Positions 1 to 9,465 of a stretch of DNA of 64,000 nt are shown here, piece by piece; within the stretch, counting starts at the first letter, position 1, and each line of letters begins with the position of its first letter. The notes below the pieces were generated by a model, which saw nothing but the letters and a program-made list of their open reading frames with translations, was not told where the DNA came from and made no database searches. Origin of the DNA: Longimicrobium sp. (GTDB lineage: Bacteria; Gemmatimonadota; Gemmatimonadetes; Longimicrobiales; Longimicrobiaceae); assembly GCA_036389795.1 (NCBI GenBank), contig DASVWD010000072.1, forward strand, positions 1-64,000, in the 5' to 3' direction. Position numbers and translations under genes: made by a program.

Positions 1-137
1 ACCATCCCCACCACCAGCCCCGCGAAGCCGGTGTTGAAGGCGCCGATCATGAGCAGGGTCAGCAGGCCGAGCATCCCCATCGCCGCGGCCGCGCCGAGGC
101 CCAGGATCCACCTGCGGGTGTTCGTGTTGGCGTGCAT
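1..137 (-). CDS. membrane protein, N-terminal part (cut by window edge)
   Basis: The 45 visible residues start at ATG 137, five bases after an AGGAGA ribosome site (143-148). They hold a short polar start (MHANTNTRRW) and then a long stretch of Gly, Ala, Leu, Met, Ile and Val that would form one or two membrane helices. No family can be named from so little. The gene lies 114 bp downstream of sufU on the same strand and may or may not belong to that operon. Confidence 0.55.
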   Translation of the reverse strand, partial: MHANTNTRRWILGLGAAAAMGMLGLLTLLMIGAFNTGFAGLVVGM

Positions 138-251
138 CGAAGTCTCCTGAACTGCGGAGCGGCTGCGGGGGTGGCGAGAGGTCGTGCGGAACCGCCGAAG
201 GGAGACGGAAGATAACCGCGCGGGCGCCGCTTCCGGAAGCGGCGGCCGGTC

Positions 252-701
252 CTACGGCTCCGGGGCGGGGGAGACCTGCTTCCGCGCCTCCTCCAGCGCG
301 TCCCAGGGGAGCATGGCGCACTTGACGCGGCGCGGGAGCTTGGCGACGCCGGAGAGGGCGCGCAGGTCGCCCAGCACCCTGTCGCGCGCGGCGTCGGCGT
401 CGCCGTGGATCATGTCGCGGAAGCGGGCCAGGAGCGGCTCCGCCTCGCCGAAGCTCTTCCCCACGATCATCTGCGTCATCATCGACGCCGAGGCCTGCGA
501 GATGGCGCACCCCTGGCCCTGGAAGCGCGCGTCCTCGATCACCCCGTCCTTCACCCGGAGCTGCAGGACGATGTCGTCGCCGCAGGTGGGGTTGCGCATG
601 GTGACCACCGCGTCGGGCGCGTCCAGGTCGCCCCGGCGCGGCGCGTGGCGGTAGTGCTTGAGGATCACTTCCTGGTACAGCGCTTCGAGCGGGAGGCTCA
701 T
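252..701 (-). CDS. sufU: SUF iron-sulfur scaffold / sulfur-transfer protein SufU
   Basis: SufU accepts sulfur from the cysteine desulfurase SufS in the cytoplasm. The 149-aa protein has the three conserved cysteines of the family: C40 (NPTCGDD), C65 (GQGCAIS) and C128 (KCAM), plus the zinc-ligand Asp of the first motif. The family insert between the second and third cysteine marks it as SufU rather than IscU. It is the last gene of a minus-strand SUF operon and follows sufS by 96 bp. The start is ATG 701. This SufS-SufU pairing is typical of Gram-positive-style SUF systems and is also found in other phyla. Confidence 0.93.
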   Translation of the reverse strand: MSLPLEALYQEVILKHYRHAPRRGDLDAPDAVVTMRNPTCGDDIVLQLRVKDGVIEDARFQGQGCAISQASASMMTQMIVGKSFGEAEPLLARFRDMIHGDADAARDRVLGDLRALSGVAKLPRRVKCAMLPWDALEEARKQVSPAPEP

Positions 702-797
702 GCGGTGCTCACGTCGCGGGCGAGGGTCGGCGCGGGACCTCCCTCAGAATGGCACCGCCCGGGAGTCCGGCGCCAGTCCCCGGACGCCGCGCCCGGG

Positions 798-2057
798 TCA
801 GTAGCCGAAGAGGGCGCGCGCCCGGTGCAGCCCCTCCACCAGGCGGTCGACGTCGTCGGCGCCGGTGTAGAGGTAGAACGAGGCGCGCGCGGTGGCCGGC
901 AGGCACATGCGGCGCATCAGCGGCTGGCAGCAGTGGTGGCCGGCGCGCACCGCCACCCCCTCCTGGTCCAGGATGGTGGCGATGTCGTGCGGGTGCACGT
1001 CGGCCAGCGAGAAGCTCACCACCCCGGAGCGCTCGGCGACGTCGCGCGGGCCGTGCACGGCCAGGTCCGGCACCTCGGCCAGGCGCTCCAGGGCGTACGC
1101 CATCAGGTGCCGCTCGTGCGCCATGACGGCGTCGCGGCCGACGGCGCCCAGGTAGTCGGCCGCCGCGCCCAGGCCCACGGCGCCCGCGATGTGCGGGGTG
1201 CCCGCCTCGAACTTCATCGGCAGGGGCGCGTAGGTGGAGCGCTCCAGCTCCACCACGTCGATCATGTCGCCGCCGCCGTGGAAGGGCGGCATCGCCTCCA
1301 GCAGCGCGCGCCGCCCCCACAGCCCGCCGATTCCCGTGGGCCCGCACATCTTGTGGCCGCTGAACGCGTAGAAGTCGGCTCCCAGGCTGGGCACGTCCAC
1401 CGGCAGGTGCGGCGCGGACTGGGCCCCGTCGACCACCATGAGCGCCCCCGCGGCGTGCGCCCGCGCGGCGATCTCGGAGACGGGGTTCACCGTCCCCAGC
1501 GCGTTGGAGACGTGGGAGACGGAGACCAGCTTCGTGCGCTCGGTCAGCAGGTCGTCCACCTGCGCCAGGTCCAGGCGCCCCTGCCCGTCGATGTCCAGGA
1601 AGCGCAGCCTGGCGCCCGTGCGCTGGGCCAGGATCTGCCAGGGGACCAGGTTTGAGTGGTGCTCCAGCACGGAGAGGAGGATCTCGTCGCCCGCGCGGAC
1701 GTTCTCCAGCCCCCAGGAGTAGGCGATGAGGTTCAGCGCCTCGGTGGTCCCCCGCGTCCACACCAGCTCGCCCTCGTCGGCGATGCCCATGAGGCGGGCC
1801 ACCTTGCCGCGCGCCTGTTCGTACGCCTCGGTGGCGCGGTGCGACAGCTCGTGCACGCCGCGGTGGACGTTGGCGTTGTCGCGCCGGTAGAAGCGGTCGA
1901 CGGCCTCGATCACCTGACGCGGCTTCTGCGTGGAGGCGGCGTTGTCGAGATAGACCAGCCGCTTCCCGTTCACCTCCTGGTCGAGGATCGGGAAGTCGGC
2001 GCGGATGCGCTCCACGTCGAGCGGGGTGGCGGCGGCGGGAAGGGTCGAGACGCTCAT
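798..2057 (-). CDS. sufS: cysteine desulfurase SufS (group II)
   Basis: This PLP enzyme removes sulfur from cysteine to feed Fe-S assembly. The 419-aa protein shows the class V aminotransferase fold throughout: the PLP lysine is K236 in SGHKMCGPTG, the cofactor His pair is in LEHHSN, and the persulfide cysteine is C376 in RAGHHCCQP, where the usual Ala after it is replaced by a second Cys (C377). The short active-site loop is that of SufS/CsdA rather than IscS. It lies between the Rieske gene and sufU, which is its expected partner. A 166-bp gap upstream carries a structured repeat (2103-2150). Confidence 0.95.
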   Translation of the reverse strand: MSVSTLPAAATPLDVERIRADFPILDQEVNGKRLVYLDNAASTQKPRQVIEAVDRFYRRDNANVHRGVHELSHRATEAYEQARGKVARLMGIADEGELVWTRGTTEALNLIAYSWGLENVRAGDEILLSVLEHHSNLVPWQILAQRTGARLRFLDIDGQGRLDLAQVDDLLTERTKLVSVSHVSNALGTVNPVSEIAARAHAAGALMVVDGAQSAPHLPVDVPSLGADFYAFSGHKMCGPTGIGGLWGRRALLEAMPPFHGGGDMIDVVELERSTYAPLPMKFEAGTPHIAGAVGLGAAADYLGAVGRDAVMAHERHLMAYALERLAEVPDLAVHGPRDVAERSGVVSFSLADVHPHDIATILDQEGVAVRAGHHCCQPLMRRMCLPATARASFYLYTGADDVDRLVEGLHRARALFGY

Positions 2058-2102
2058 GCAACCTCTTTCGCGAATCGCCCCGCCGTGGCGGGATTGGCCG
2101 GG

Positions 2103-2150
2103 GCGAATGAATTCGCTGCAACGACGACACGAAGTCCGCCTGCGCGGACT
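2103..2150 (-). repeat. structured repeat C, copy 1 (two hairpins)
   Basis: Hairpin 1 is GCGAATGAATTCGC (2103-2116) and hairpin 2 is AGTCCGCCTGCGCGGACT (2133-2150). They are joined by a linker read on this strand as TGCAACGACGACACGA. A second copy at 55998-56051 keeps the linker and has paired base changes in both stems. The repeat lies between the Rieske gene and sufS. Confidence 0.6.
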
Positions 2151-2223
2151 GCCGGCTTCGGCTCGGACGCGGGGGACGGTGCGCGCACCGGGCTCCCGGC
2201 GTGCACCCGGCCTTGCCGATCCT

Positions 2224-2538
2224 TCACGGCAGGTCCACCCACACGTCGGGGCCGATCACCCTGGCCGGGTAGACGGGGACCGAGCGCGTGGCCGGGGGGC
2301 AGAGGGGCTCGCCGGTGCGCAGGTCGAAGGCGGCGCCGTGCCACTCGCAGGTGACGGTGCACGAGGCGGCGTCCACCTCGCCGAGCGAGAGGGGGAAGTC
2401 GCGGTGGCTGCAGTTGTCGGCGAAGGCGTACACCTGGCCGTCCACGCGCGCCACCGCGATGCGCCGCCCCGCCGCCTCCACTCCCAGCGCCCCGCCCTCC
2501 GGAAGCTCCGCGAGCCGGGCCACGCGCACGAACGCCAC
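2224..2538 (-). CDS. Rieske [2Fe-2S] ferredoxin of the SUF operon
   Basis: This is a 104-aa single-domain Rieske protein. The cluster ligands are visible as C43/H45 (NCSH) and C64/H67 (CEWH), the two-Cys two-His pattern of the family; a Cys at 60 lies nearby. It resembles the small subunit type of nitrite reductase and dioxygenase ferredoxins. Stand-alone Rieske genes often sit inside SUF operons, where they may donate electrons or be a cluster acceptor; the exact role is not known. The start is GTG 2538, only 10 bp after the sufD stop, so it is probably translationally coupled to sufD. Confidence 0.9.
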   Translation of the reverse strand: MAFVRVARLAELPEGGALGVEAAGRRIAVARVDGQVYAFADNCSHRDFPLSLGEVDAASCTVTCEWHGAAFDLRTGEPLCPPATRSVPVYPARVIGPDVWVDLP

Positions 2539-2548
2539 CCGAGCGCCG

Positions 2549-3904
2549 CTAGCCCTGGCGCGCCAGCTTCCGCTCGACGGCGCTGAGCAGCTCCTGGCGC
2601 GCCCCCTCCAGCGGGAGCTGCTCCAGCACCTCGCCGAAGAAGCCGAACACCACCAGCCGCACCGCCTCGCCCTTGGGGATGCCGCGGCTGCGCAGGTAGA
2701 AGACCTCCTCCTCGTCCAGCTGCCCCACCGTGGCCGCGTGCGAGCAGCGCACGTCGTCGGCCTGGATCTCCAGATTGGGGAGCGAGTCGGCGCGCGCCTG
2801 CGCCGAGAGCACCAGGTTGCGGTTGGTCTGGTACGCGTCGGTGCGCTGCGCCTTCGGGTGCACGCGGATGAGCCCCCTGAACACCGAGCGCGCCTCGTCG
2901 TCCAGCGCGCCCTTGAAGAGCAGGTTGCTGGAGGCGTGCGGGGCCACGTGGTCCTGCAGCGTCTCGTGGTCGAAGTGCTGGTCGCCGTGGGCGATGTAGA
3001 GCCCCAGCATGTCCACGTGCGAGCCCGGCTGCCGGAGCGCGCAGCGCACGTCGGCGCGCGAGAAGTCGCCGCCCAGCGTGGTGTACAGCGTGGTGATCCG
3101 GGCGTCGCGCCCCGCCTGGAGCCGGTCGGTCTGCAGGTGCACCACGCCGCGGCCGAAGCGCTGCACGGCCACGTAGGTCACCTGCGCGCCCTCGTCGGCG
3201 AAGATCTCGGCGCCGGAGACGTGCAGCGCCCCGCGCCCGAAGTCGTCCGAGGCCAGCTCGTCGACGAAGGAGACCTGCGCGCCGCTCTCGGCCACCACCA
3301 GCGTGCGCCCGAACACGGCGCTGCCCCCCTCGCCGATCCAGCGCCAGGCGCGGAGCGGCAGCTCCACGCGCACGTCCCTGGGCACGTACACGAAGACGCC
3401 GCCCGTCCAGTACGCCTCGGCCATGGCGGCGAACTTCCCGGCGTCGGGGGTGAGCGCCGTCCCCAGGAAGCGCCGCACCAGCTCGGGGCGCTCGCGCGCC
3501 GCGCTCTCCAGCGAGGTGAAGACGACGCCCTGCGCCGCCAGCTCCTCCGGCACCTCGCGCCAGACCACCGACGCGTCCACCTGCGCCAGCCGCGCCGAGG
3601 CCTCGCCCGCGTCCCGGATCAGCGCGGCGAGCCCGGCGGGGAGCGCGTCGCCGGAGTCGACCGGCGCCCGCTCCTCGGCGAACGAATAGGCATCGAAGCG
3701 CAGCGCCTTCCCCAGCTTCTGCCAGGAGTAGCGCCAGTCCTCGTCGCTCCTCGCGGGCATCGGCGCGGCGGCGAAGGCGTCGTGCGCGGCCAGGCGCGCC
3801 TCGCGCAGCCAGTCCGCCTCCACCTTGCGCGTGGCCAGGATCTCCACCTGGTCGCGGGTGAAGACCCCCGTCGCCGGCGCGGCCGCAGTCGTCGTATCGC
3901 TCAC
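2549..3904 (-). CDS. sufD: Fe-S cluster assembly protein SufD
   Basis: SufD is part of the SufBC2D scaffold complex. The 451-aa protein has the beta-helix core and the C-terminal family region (QADDVRCSHAATVGQLDEE, followed by FYLRSRGIPKGEA) typical of SufB/SufD. The N-terminal 60 residues are SufD-like (DEDWRYSWQKLGKALRF). It lies between sufB and the Rieske gene. The start is GTG 3904, with only a weak GGAA upstream. The 104-bp gap to sufB is filled by a family A hairpin. Confidence 0.94.
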   Translation of the reverse strand: MSDTTTAAAPATGVFTRDQVEILATRKVEADWLREARLAAHDAFAAAPMPARSDEDWRYSWQKLGKALRFDAYSFAEERAPVDSGDALPAGLAALIRDAGEASARLAQVDASVVWREVPEELAAQGVVFTSLESAARERPELVRRFLGTALTPDAGKFAAMAEAYWTGGVFVYVPRDVRVELPLRAWRWIGEGGSAVFGRTLVVAESGAQVSFVDELASDDFGRGALHVSGAEIFADEGAQVTYVAVQRFGRGVVHLQTDRLQAGRDARITTLYTTLGGDFSRADVRCALRQPGSHVDMLGLYIAHGDQHFDHETLQDHVAPHASSNLLFKGALDDEARSVFRGLIRVHPKAQRTDAYQTNRNLVLSAQARADSLPNLEIQADDVRCSHAATVGQLDEEEVFYLRSRGIPKGEAVRLVVFGFFGEVLEQLPLEGARQELLSAVERKLARQG

Positions 3905-3927
3905 GGTCTTTCGTTCCGAATCGAGAA

Positions 3928-4005
3928 AGTGCCCAGTGCCTAGTGCCCAGTGCCCAGGAACCGCGATGTGTTACTGGGCACTTGGGACTGGGCACCGGGC
4001 ACTGC
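3928..4005. repeat. family A hairpin element, empty form (sufB-sufD gap)
   Basis: The left arm (3928-3958) is a tandem run of the heptamer GTGCCCA and the right arm (3973-4005) is the same heptamer inverted (ACTGGGC). A 14-base loop separates them. Read in the direction of transcription, the element begins four bases after the sufB stop codon. Its arms match those around the four-helix-bundle gene at 17573-18004, including the same TTCCTGGGCACTGGGC edge, so it looks like an emptied copy. Confidence 0.8.
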
Positions 4006-4008
4006 CGT

Positions 4009-5418
4009 TCACCCTACGCTGCCTTCCATCTCCAGCTCGATCAGGCGGTTCAGCTCCACCGCGTACTCCAGCGGCAGCTCCTTGGCGATCGGCTCGATGA
4101 AGCCGCGCACCACCATGGTGGCCGCCTCGTCCTCGGAGAGGCCGCGGCTCATCAGGTAGAAGAGCTGCTCGTCTCCGATCTTGCTGACCGTGGCCTCGTG
4201 GCCGATCTGCGCGTGCTCGTCCTGGATCTCGATGTACGGGTAGGTGTCGGTGCGCGCCTCCTCGTCCAGCAGCAGCGCGTCGCACTCCACGTTGCTCTTG
4301 GCGAACTTGGCCCCCGGGTTCACCTGCAGCAGCCCCCGGTACGAGCTGCGCCCCGAGCCCCGCGAGATCGACTTGCTGACGATGCGCGACGAGGTGTGCG
4401 GCGCGTTGTGGATCACCTTCCCGCCCGCGTCCTGGTGCTGCCCCGGGCCGGCGTACGCGATCGAGAGCACCTCGCCGCGCGCGCCCTCGCCGTTCAGGTA
4501 GCACGAGGGGTACTTCATGGTCAACTTCGACCCCAGGTTGCCGTCCACCCACTCCATGGTGGCGTCCTTCCCGACCACCGCGCGCTGGGTGACCAGGTTG
4601 TAGACGTTGTGCGACCAGTTCTGGATGGTGGTGTAGCGCATCCGGCCGCCGTCCTTGACGATGATCTCGATGACGCCGGAGTGGAACGAGTCCTTGGAGT
4701 ACGAGGGAGCGGTGCACCCCTCGATGTACTGCACCTGGGCGCCCTCCTCCACGATGATCAGCGTGCGCTCGAACTGCCCCATGCTCTCCGCGTTGATGCG
4801 GAAGTACGCCTGCAGCGGCATGTCGAGCTTGACCCCCTTGGGCACGTAGACGAAGGAGCCGCCCGACCACACGGCCGTGTTCACCGCCGCGAACAGGTTG
4901 TCGCGGAAGGGGACCACCGTGCCGAAGTGCTGGCGGACCAGGTCCTCGTGCTCCTTGAGCCCGTCGTCCATCCCCTTGAAGATGACGCCCTGCTCCTCCC
5001 ACTCCTTGCGCAGCGAGTGGTAGACCACCTCGCTCTCGTACTGCGCCCCCGCGCCGGCCAGGATGCGCCGCTCCTGCTCGGGGATGCCCAGGCGCTCGAA
5101 GGTGTTCTTGATGGTCTCGGGGACCTCGTCCCAGGTGCGGCCCACCCGCTCCGAGGGGCGGATGTAGAAGTAGATCTCGTCGAAGTCGAGCCCCGAGATG
5201 TCGCCGCCCCAGGTGGGCCACGGGCGCTTCTGCGCGTGCTTGAGCGCCTTCAGCCGCAGGTCGAGCATCCACTGCGGCTCGCCCTTGTGCTCGGAGATCT
5301 GCCGCACGATCTCCTCGTCGAGCCCCTTGCGGCTCTTGAAGACGTAGTCTTCCTCGTCGCGGAAGCCGTACTTGTACTGGTCGAGGCCGAGCTCGGCGAC
5401 GTCCGGGTTGTAAGGCAT
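4009..5418 (-). CDS. sufB: Fe-S cluster assembly scaffold SufB
   Basis: SufB is the main scaffold subunit on which the nascent cluster forms in SufBC2D. The 469-aa length is normal. Visible family marks are the N-terminal [12 protein letters not shown], the central beta-helix ([20 protein letters not shown]) and the C-terminal [18 protein letters not shown] with the conserved cysteine at about 382. The start ATG 5418 has an AGGAG ribosome site eight bases upstream. It follows sufC; the gap between them is a family A hairpin, so the operon order sufC-sufB-sufD is interrupted twice by repeats. Confidence 0.96.
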   Translation of the reverse strand: MPYNPDVAELGLDQYKYGFRDEEDYVFKSRKGLDEEIVRQISEHKGEPQWMLDLRLKALKHAQKRPWPTWGGDISGLDFDEIYFYIRPSERVGRTWDEVPETIKNTFERLGIPEQERRILAGAGAQYESEVVYHSLRKEWEEQGVIFKGMDDGLKEHEDLVRQHFGTVVPFRDNLFAAVNTAVWSGGSFVYVPKGVKLDMPLQAYFRINAESMGQFERTLIIVEEGAQVQYIEGCTAPSYSKDSFHSGVIEIIVKDGGRMRYTTIQNWSHNVYNLVTQRAVVGKDATMEWVDGNLGSKLTMKYPSCYLNGEGARGEVLSIAYAGPGQHQDAGGKVIHNAPHTSSRIVSKSISRGSGRSSYRGLLQVNPGAKFAKSNVECDALLLDEEARTDTYPYIEIQDEHAQIGHEATVSKIGDEQLFYLMSRGLSEDEAATMVVRGFIEPIAKELPLEYAVELNRLIELEMEGSVG

Positions 5419-5456
5419 GGTGCCTTCTCCTTTGAATCCTCGTAGGGCGGAGCCGG

Positions 5457-5533
5457 TAGTGCTTAGTCCTTAGTGGGTTAGTCCTTGGTGCTTGACTGAA
5501 GGTACTAAGACACTAAGGACTAAGCACTCAGGA

Positions 5534-5536
<3 letters not shown>
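5457..5536. repeat. family A hairpin element, empty form (sufC-sufB gap)
   Basis: The left arm (5457-5495) is built from TAGTCCTT-like heptamers and the right arm (5504-5536) from their inverse, AAGGACTA. The outermost CTA of the right arm is, on the minus strand, the TAG stop codon of sufC (5534-5536). The repeat therefore supplies the stop codon. The loop is only 8 bases and contains no gene. Confidence 0.8.
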
Positions 5537-6298
<762 letters not shown>

Positions 6299-6416
6299 CG
6301 ACTGTCTCTCCGTCTTCGTCTCGGGCCGGCTCCGGGCCGGCCGCGCTGGGTTCGTGCGTGGTGGAGCCCCGTTTCTACCCCGGCGGAGCGCTTCCGCTCC
6401 CCCGGAAGGGACTTTT

Positions 6417-6431
6417 CAAGAATGATTCTCC
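6417..6431 (-). promoter_or_regulatory. Fur/PerR-like palindrome upstream of the SUF operon
   Basis: The 15 bases CAAGAATGATTCTCC form a 7-1-7 style inverted repeat (AGAAT-G-ATTCT core) in an otherwise GC-rich region. They resemble the Fur consensus TGATAATNATTATCA at most of the core positions. The site lies about 120 bp upstream of sufC, a usual target of iron or oxidative-stress control. A possible -35 hexamer TTGATA lies next to it on the minus strand. The assignment to a regulator is inference. Confidence 0.35.
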
Positions 6432-6591
6432 ATATCAACCGGCAACCTACTGGCCGTGGGAGCGTACGTCAAGCACGGCCGGCGCGCGGCGGCGGGGTCG
6501 CAAGAAGCGTGCGGGGGAGAGCGCACGCAAGCTGGCTCGGTACATGCGTTTACACGGCACGTGGACGGCAGTCCGAACCGATGGGGGCGTA

Positions 6592-7449
6592 ATGGCGATG
6601 GACCGCATCCGGGCAGCCTCCGAGCCCCGCGGCACGGTGCTGGTGCTGGGGGGCGGGGGAATGAAGGGCGTGGCGCACATCGGCGTCTGGAAGGCGCTGG
6701 AGGAGGCCGGCGTGCGCGTGGACGCCGTGATGGGGTGCAGCATCGGCGCCCTGATCGGCGCGTCGCTGGCCGGCGGCTCGGGGTGGCGCGAGTTGGCCAA
6801 GGTGGCGCGCGCCCTCACCAAGGACGACATCGTCTCCATCAACCGGCGCGCGGTGTGGATGGGCGGGGTGCGCGAGGAGGCGGTCTTCGACGGCGACCAT
6901 TACCGCGAGTGGATCCGCCGGACCCTGCCGCTGAAGAGCTTCGCCGAGGCGCGCCTGCCGGTGCGGGTGAACGCGGTCTCGCTGGTCTCCGGCAAGGAGG
7001 TGTGGTTCGGCACCGGCGCCCGCGACGACGTGCCGCCGGTGGACGCGGTCTACGCGAGCTGCGCCATCCCCATCTACTTCCCCCCCGCGCGCCTGGGTGG
7101 CGACGTGCTGGTGGACGGCGGCGTGCTGGACGTGCTCCCGGTGCGGGCGGCCGCGGAATGGGGGGCGGAGCGGATCGTGGCCGTGGACGTGGGCTCGGAG
7201 ATGGTGCCGCCCGACGACGGGTACTTCGAGCGGGGGATGATCGCCATCCACGACCGGGTGCTCACGCTGAACCTGAACGAGCAGCGCAACCGCTGCCTGG
7301 AGCGCCTGGACGAGGGCCCGCCGGTGGTCTACATCCGCCCCCGCATCGGCCACCTGGGCGGGTGGGACTTCGACCGCACACAGTTCTTCCTGGAGGAGGG
7401 CTACCGCGCCGCCCGCGAGGCGCTCCGGAGCGCGGCGGAGGCAGCCTGA
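6592..7449 (+). CDS. patatin-like phospholipase
   Basis: This is a 285-aa serine lipid hydrolase of the RssA/patatin type. The oxyanion hole is GGGGMKG (20-26), the nucleophile motif is GCSIG with Ser50, and the partner Asp is in VDGGVLD (about 174). The reading frame is open back to 6358, but that extension is of low quality and includes part of the suf promoter region; ATG 6592 (or 6598) fits the family start. It stands alone, divergent from sufC. Family A heptamers begin directly after its TGA stop. Confidence 0.88.
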   Translation: MAMDRIRAASEPRGTVLVLGGGGMKGVAHIGVWKALEEAGVRVDAVMGCSIGALIGASLAGGSGWRELAKVARALTKDDIVSINRRAVWMGGVREEAVFDGDHYREWIRRTLPLKSFAEARLPVRVNAVSLVSGKEVWFGTGARDDVPPVDAVYASCAIPIYFPPARLGGDVLVDGGVLDVLPVRAAAEWGAERIVAVDVGSEMVPPDDGYFERGMIAIHDRVLTLNLNEQRNRCLERLDEGPPVVYIRPRIGHLGGWDFDRTQFFLEEGYRAAREALRSAAEAA

Positions 7450-7481
7450 AAGTGCGAAGTGCGAAGTGCGAAGTGCGAAGC
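7450..7481 (+). repeat. family A heptamer array (GTGCGAA)n
   Basis: Four perfect copies of the 7-base unit GTGCGAA follow the TGA of the patatin gene with no gap. No inverted arm is seen. A short GC hairpin (GCCGCCCGGCGG...) comes next and may act as the gene's terminator. Confidence 0.75.
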
Positions 7482-7553
7482 GCCGCCCGGCGGGAGTCTC
7501 GTCGGGCGGCGTCTCGTATTCGCCCTTCGATGGGCCGTCGTTTCCCACGATGA

Positions 7554-7592
7554 TGTCATCCCGAGGGGCGCGGTAGCGACCCGAGGGATCTA
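7554..7592 (+). repeat. family D repeat (TGTCATCCCGAGG...GGATCTAC), copy 1
   Basis: The sequence runs TGTCATCCCGAGG, a variable GCG-rich middle, then CGAGGGATCTAC. It is the same pattern, in opposite orientation, as 61376-61442. The pattern TGTCATYCYGAGG...CGAAGRATCT is, from general experience with bacterial genomes, seen as a dispersed repeat in several phyla. No coding function is seen here. Confidence 0.5.
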
Positions 7593-7662
7593 CCCGGCCG
7601 GTGCTGGTGGCTGGCGATTCGCGCAGACGCCTGCCGCCACGCCGTGTTCAACTCCGGAATGT

Positions 7663-7727
7663 CTCACGCAGAGCAGAGTCGGCAGAGGAAAGCGTTGTTC
7701 TCTGCTGGCTCTGCTGCTCTGCGTGAT
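7663..7727. repeat. family B hairpin (CTCACGCAGAG...CTCTGCGTGA)
   Basis: The left arm CTCACGCAGAGCAGAG and the right arm CTCTGCTGCTCTGCGTGA are inverted copies with GCAGAG tandem units. It lies between two convergent genes (patatin and the 166-aa membrane protein). It may also serve as a bidirectional terminator. Related hairpins are at 10283, 34464 and 54906. Confidence 0.65.
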
Positions 7728-7763
7728 CCAGTTCTTTTACCGCTGGATCGGCCGGGCCGGGGC

Positions 7764-8264
7764 CTAGCGCTTCCCCGGCGGGTTCTTGGCGGGCGGCGCC
7801 GGGGCGGGGGCCGGCGTGGGCGCGGGCGGCGGGGCCGGCGGGGTGATCGCCGGGCGGTCGGCCGGGTTCATCGCCGCGTGGTAGGCCGTGTAGAGGAGCA
7901 TCAGGCGCTGGGTGCTCTCGGGCTGGGCGCGGGAGAGCAGGGTGATGATCTCGTCGCGCTGCGCGAGGACGCCCTGGAGCGCCTGGCGCCGACTCGCGTC
8001 CTCCACCTCGCCCACGCTCCCCTGCAGCTCGCCGAAGAAGTCGGCCATGAGTTGGCGGGAGCGCTCGTAGTTGCTGCGCAGGCTCTCGGTGAGCGCGGCG
8101 CCCAGGCGCCCCTCCAACCGCGCCATGCGCAGCTCGTGCCGTGTGTCGCGCAGCTCCTCGCCCCGCCGGTTGGCGCGCGACCACTGCGGGAGGAAGCCGA
8201 GGAGGAAGACCACGAGCGCCGCCAGCACGGCGAGGCCGATGAGCTTGGGACGGTCGATGTCCAT
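7764..8264 (-). CDS. membrane-anchored coiled-coil protein, proline-rich tail (unknown)
   Basis: The 166-aa protein is not recognised. It has an N-terminal anchor helix (KLIGLAVLAALVVFLLGFL, about residues 6-24), a long charged region rich in Arg, Glu, Leu and Gln that should form a coiled coil (about 28-115), and a C-terminal tail of Pro-Ala repeats (about 135-166). The likely topology is a single-span inner-membrane protein with a periplasmic coiled coil. The start ATG 8264 (MDIDRPK) is chosen because the upstream extension to 8396 is low-complexity, but no good ribosome site is seen. Confidence 0.6.
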   Translation of the reverse strand: MDIDRPKLIGLAVLAALVVFLLGFLPQWSRANRRGEELRDTRHELRMARLEGRLGAALTESLRSNYERSRQLMADFFGELQGSVGEVEDASRRQALQGVLAQRDEIITLLSRAQPESTQRLMLLYTAYHAAMNPADRPAITPPAPPPAPTPAPAPAPPAKNPPGKR

Positions 8265-8443
8265 GGAGGATCGGGGTGGCGGGAGCGCAAGAAACTTCGG
8301 TCGGCGCTGGATGATGGCGCGCGGCGGAGTGGGGCCGCAAGCCCGGCGTTCGGGCCGCCCCGGCGCACCCGGAAGGGACGGGCCCGACGGCGCCAATTCC
8401 CCGCTTCGGCCGCTCTACGGCTAAGTCCGTGGCGCGTCGCGGC

Positions 8444-8472
8444 TTGACACTGCCGAAAACTACGTTTACCAT
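8444..8472 (+). promoter_or_regulatory. sigma-70-type promoter for the RDD gene
   Basis: TTGACA (8444-8449) and TACCAT (8467-8472) are spaced by 17 bases, close to the housekeeping consensus. The next plus-strand gene starts at 8799, so the predicted leader is about 320 nt. That leader is GC-rich and shows no ORF with a ribosome site; I see no named riboswitch in it. Confidence 0.55.
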
Positions 8473-8798
8473 CCAGTATCCCCGCGTGAACGGGGCCGGC
8501 GGCGCCGTCCGGCTTCCGCCGCCCCAGCACCGCAGAGGCGCGCCCTTGGAAGCGCTGCGGACGTCCCCCTCTCCCGAGGACAACGGTCTCCGCCCCGCGC
8601 CGGGTCTCGACCCGGGCGCTCCCGCCTGGCCGCGCGCCGCCGCCGGTGCTCTCGCGCACCGCACTCCCCCGTGGGCCCGGCTCGCCTCCGCGCGCGGCCC
8701 CGCGATCCCCAGCGTTCCCGTGGCGGGCCGGCCCTCCGGCGTCCGCCGGACGCGGCGGGTGGCTCCCGCCACTTCTCCCTACCCGCAGGAGGTACCTC

Positions 8799-9377
8799 AT
8801 GGACCAGGAGACCCCTCGCACGCAGGCTAACCCCGGCGCGCAGCAGCCCGGCGGACCTTCCCCCGTACAGTACGTGCCCGCTCCCGTCACCGGCCAGCCC
8901 GACCTGGTGAAGCGCGGGATCGCGCTGTTCATCGACTGCGTGATCGCAGGCGTGGCATACGGCGCCTTCGTCTTCGTCGGGATCATCGCGGCGTTCGCCT
9001 CGGGATTCGTGAGCAGCCTGATCGTCTCGGTGGGTGCAGCGGCCGCCGCCGCCGTCATCCTCCTGCGCGACGTCGCGCTGCAGGGCCGCTCGCCGGGCAA
9101 GAAGGTGCTGGGGCTGGCCGTGGTGACCAGCAGCGGCGGCCCGATCACGGCCACCGAGTCGATCAAGCGCAACCTGCCCCTCGCCGTCGGCTTTGCGGGC
9201 GGCGCGCTGGGCTTCGTCCCGATCCTGGGGGCGTTCGTCGGGTTCGCGGCCAGCCTGGCGCAGCTCGGGCTCTTCGTGTACGAGATCTACCTGATCGCGA
9301 ACAACCAGCAGCGCCTGGGCGACCAGCTCGCCGGCACGCAGGTGGTCTTCCAGGGCCAGCCGGCCATCGCCCTCTGA
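8799..9377 (+). CDS. RDD family membrane protein
   Basis: The 192-aa protein carries an RDD domain: it opens VKRGIALFIDCVIAG (about 37-51), where the usual Arg-x-x-Ala-x-x-x-Asp is present, and has the RSPGKKVLGLAVV motif typical of the family. Three to four hydrophobic helices follow. The N-terminal 30 residues are Pro/Gln-rich and cytoplasmic. The family is linked to transport of small solutes or ions, but the substrate cannot be told. ATG 8799 has a clear AGGAGG (8788-8793). Confidence 0.85.
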   Translation: MDQETPRTQANPGAQQPGGPSPVQYVPAPVTGQPDLVKRGIALFIDCVIAGVAYGAFVFVGIIAAFASGFVSSLIVSVGAAAAAAVILLRDVALQGRSPGKKVLGLAVVTSSGGPITATESIKRNLPLAVGFAGGALGFVPILGAFVGFAASLAQLGLFVYEIYLIANNQQRLGDQLAGTQVVFQGQPAIAL

Positions 9378-9407
9378 TCGCTCTCCGAAGACGGTCTGCG
9401 GAAGCGC

Positions 9408-9450
9408 AGCGGGGCCGCGCCCACGCCGGGAGCGGCCCCGCTCTTCTTTC
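9408..9450 (+). terminator. rho-independent terminator after the RDD gene
   Basis: An 11-bp GC stem (AGCGGGGCCGC / GCGGCCCCGCT) is followed by CTTCTTTCC. It lies 31 bp after the RDD stop and just before the end of the convergent gene at 9466. Confidence 0.7.
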
Positions 9451-9465
9451 CGCATCGCCCCTGTC

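Noticed and set aside
405-2354. Plus-strand open frames opposite sufU and sufS
   Set aside because: They are antisense shadows rich in Arg, His and Val and lack ribosome sites.
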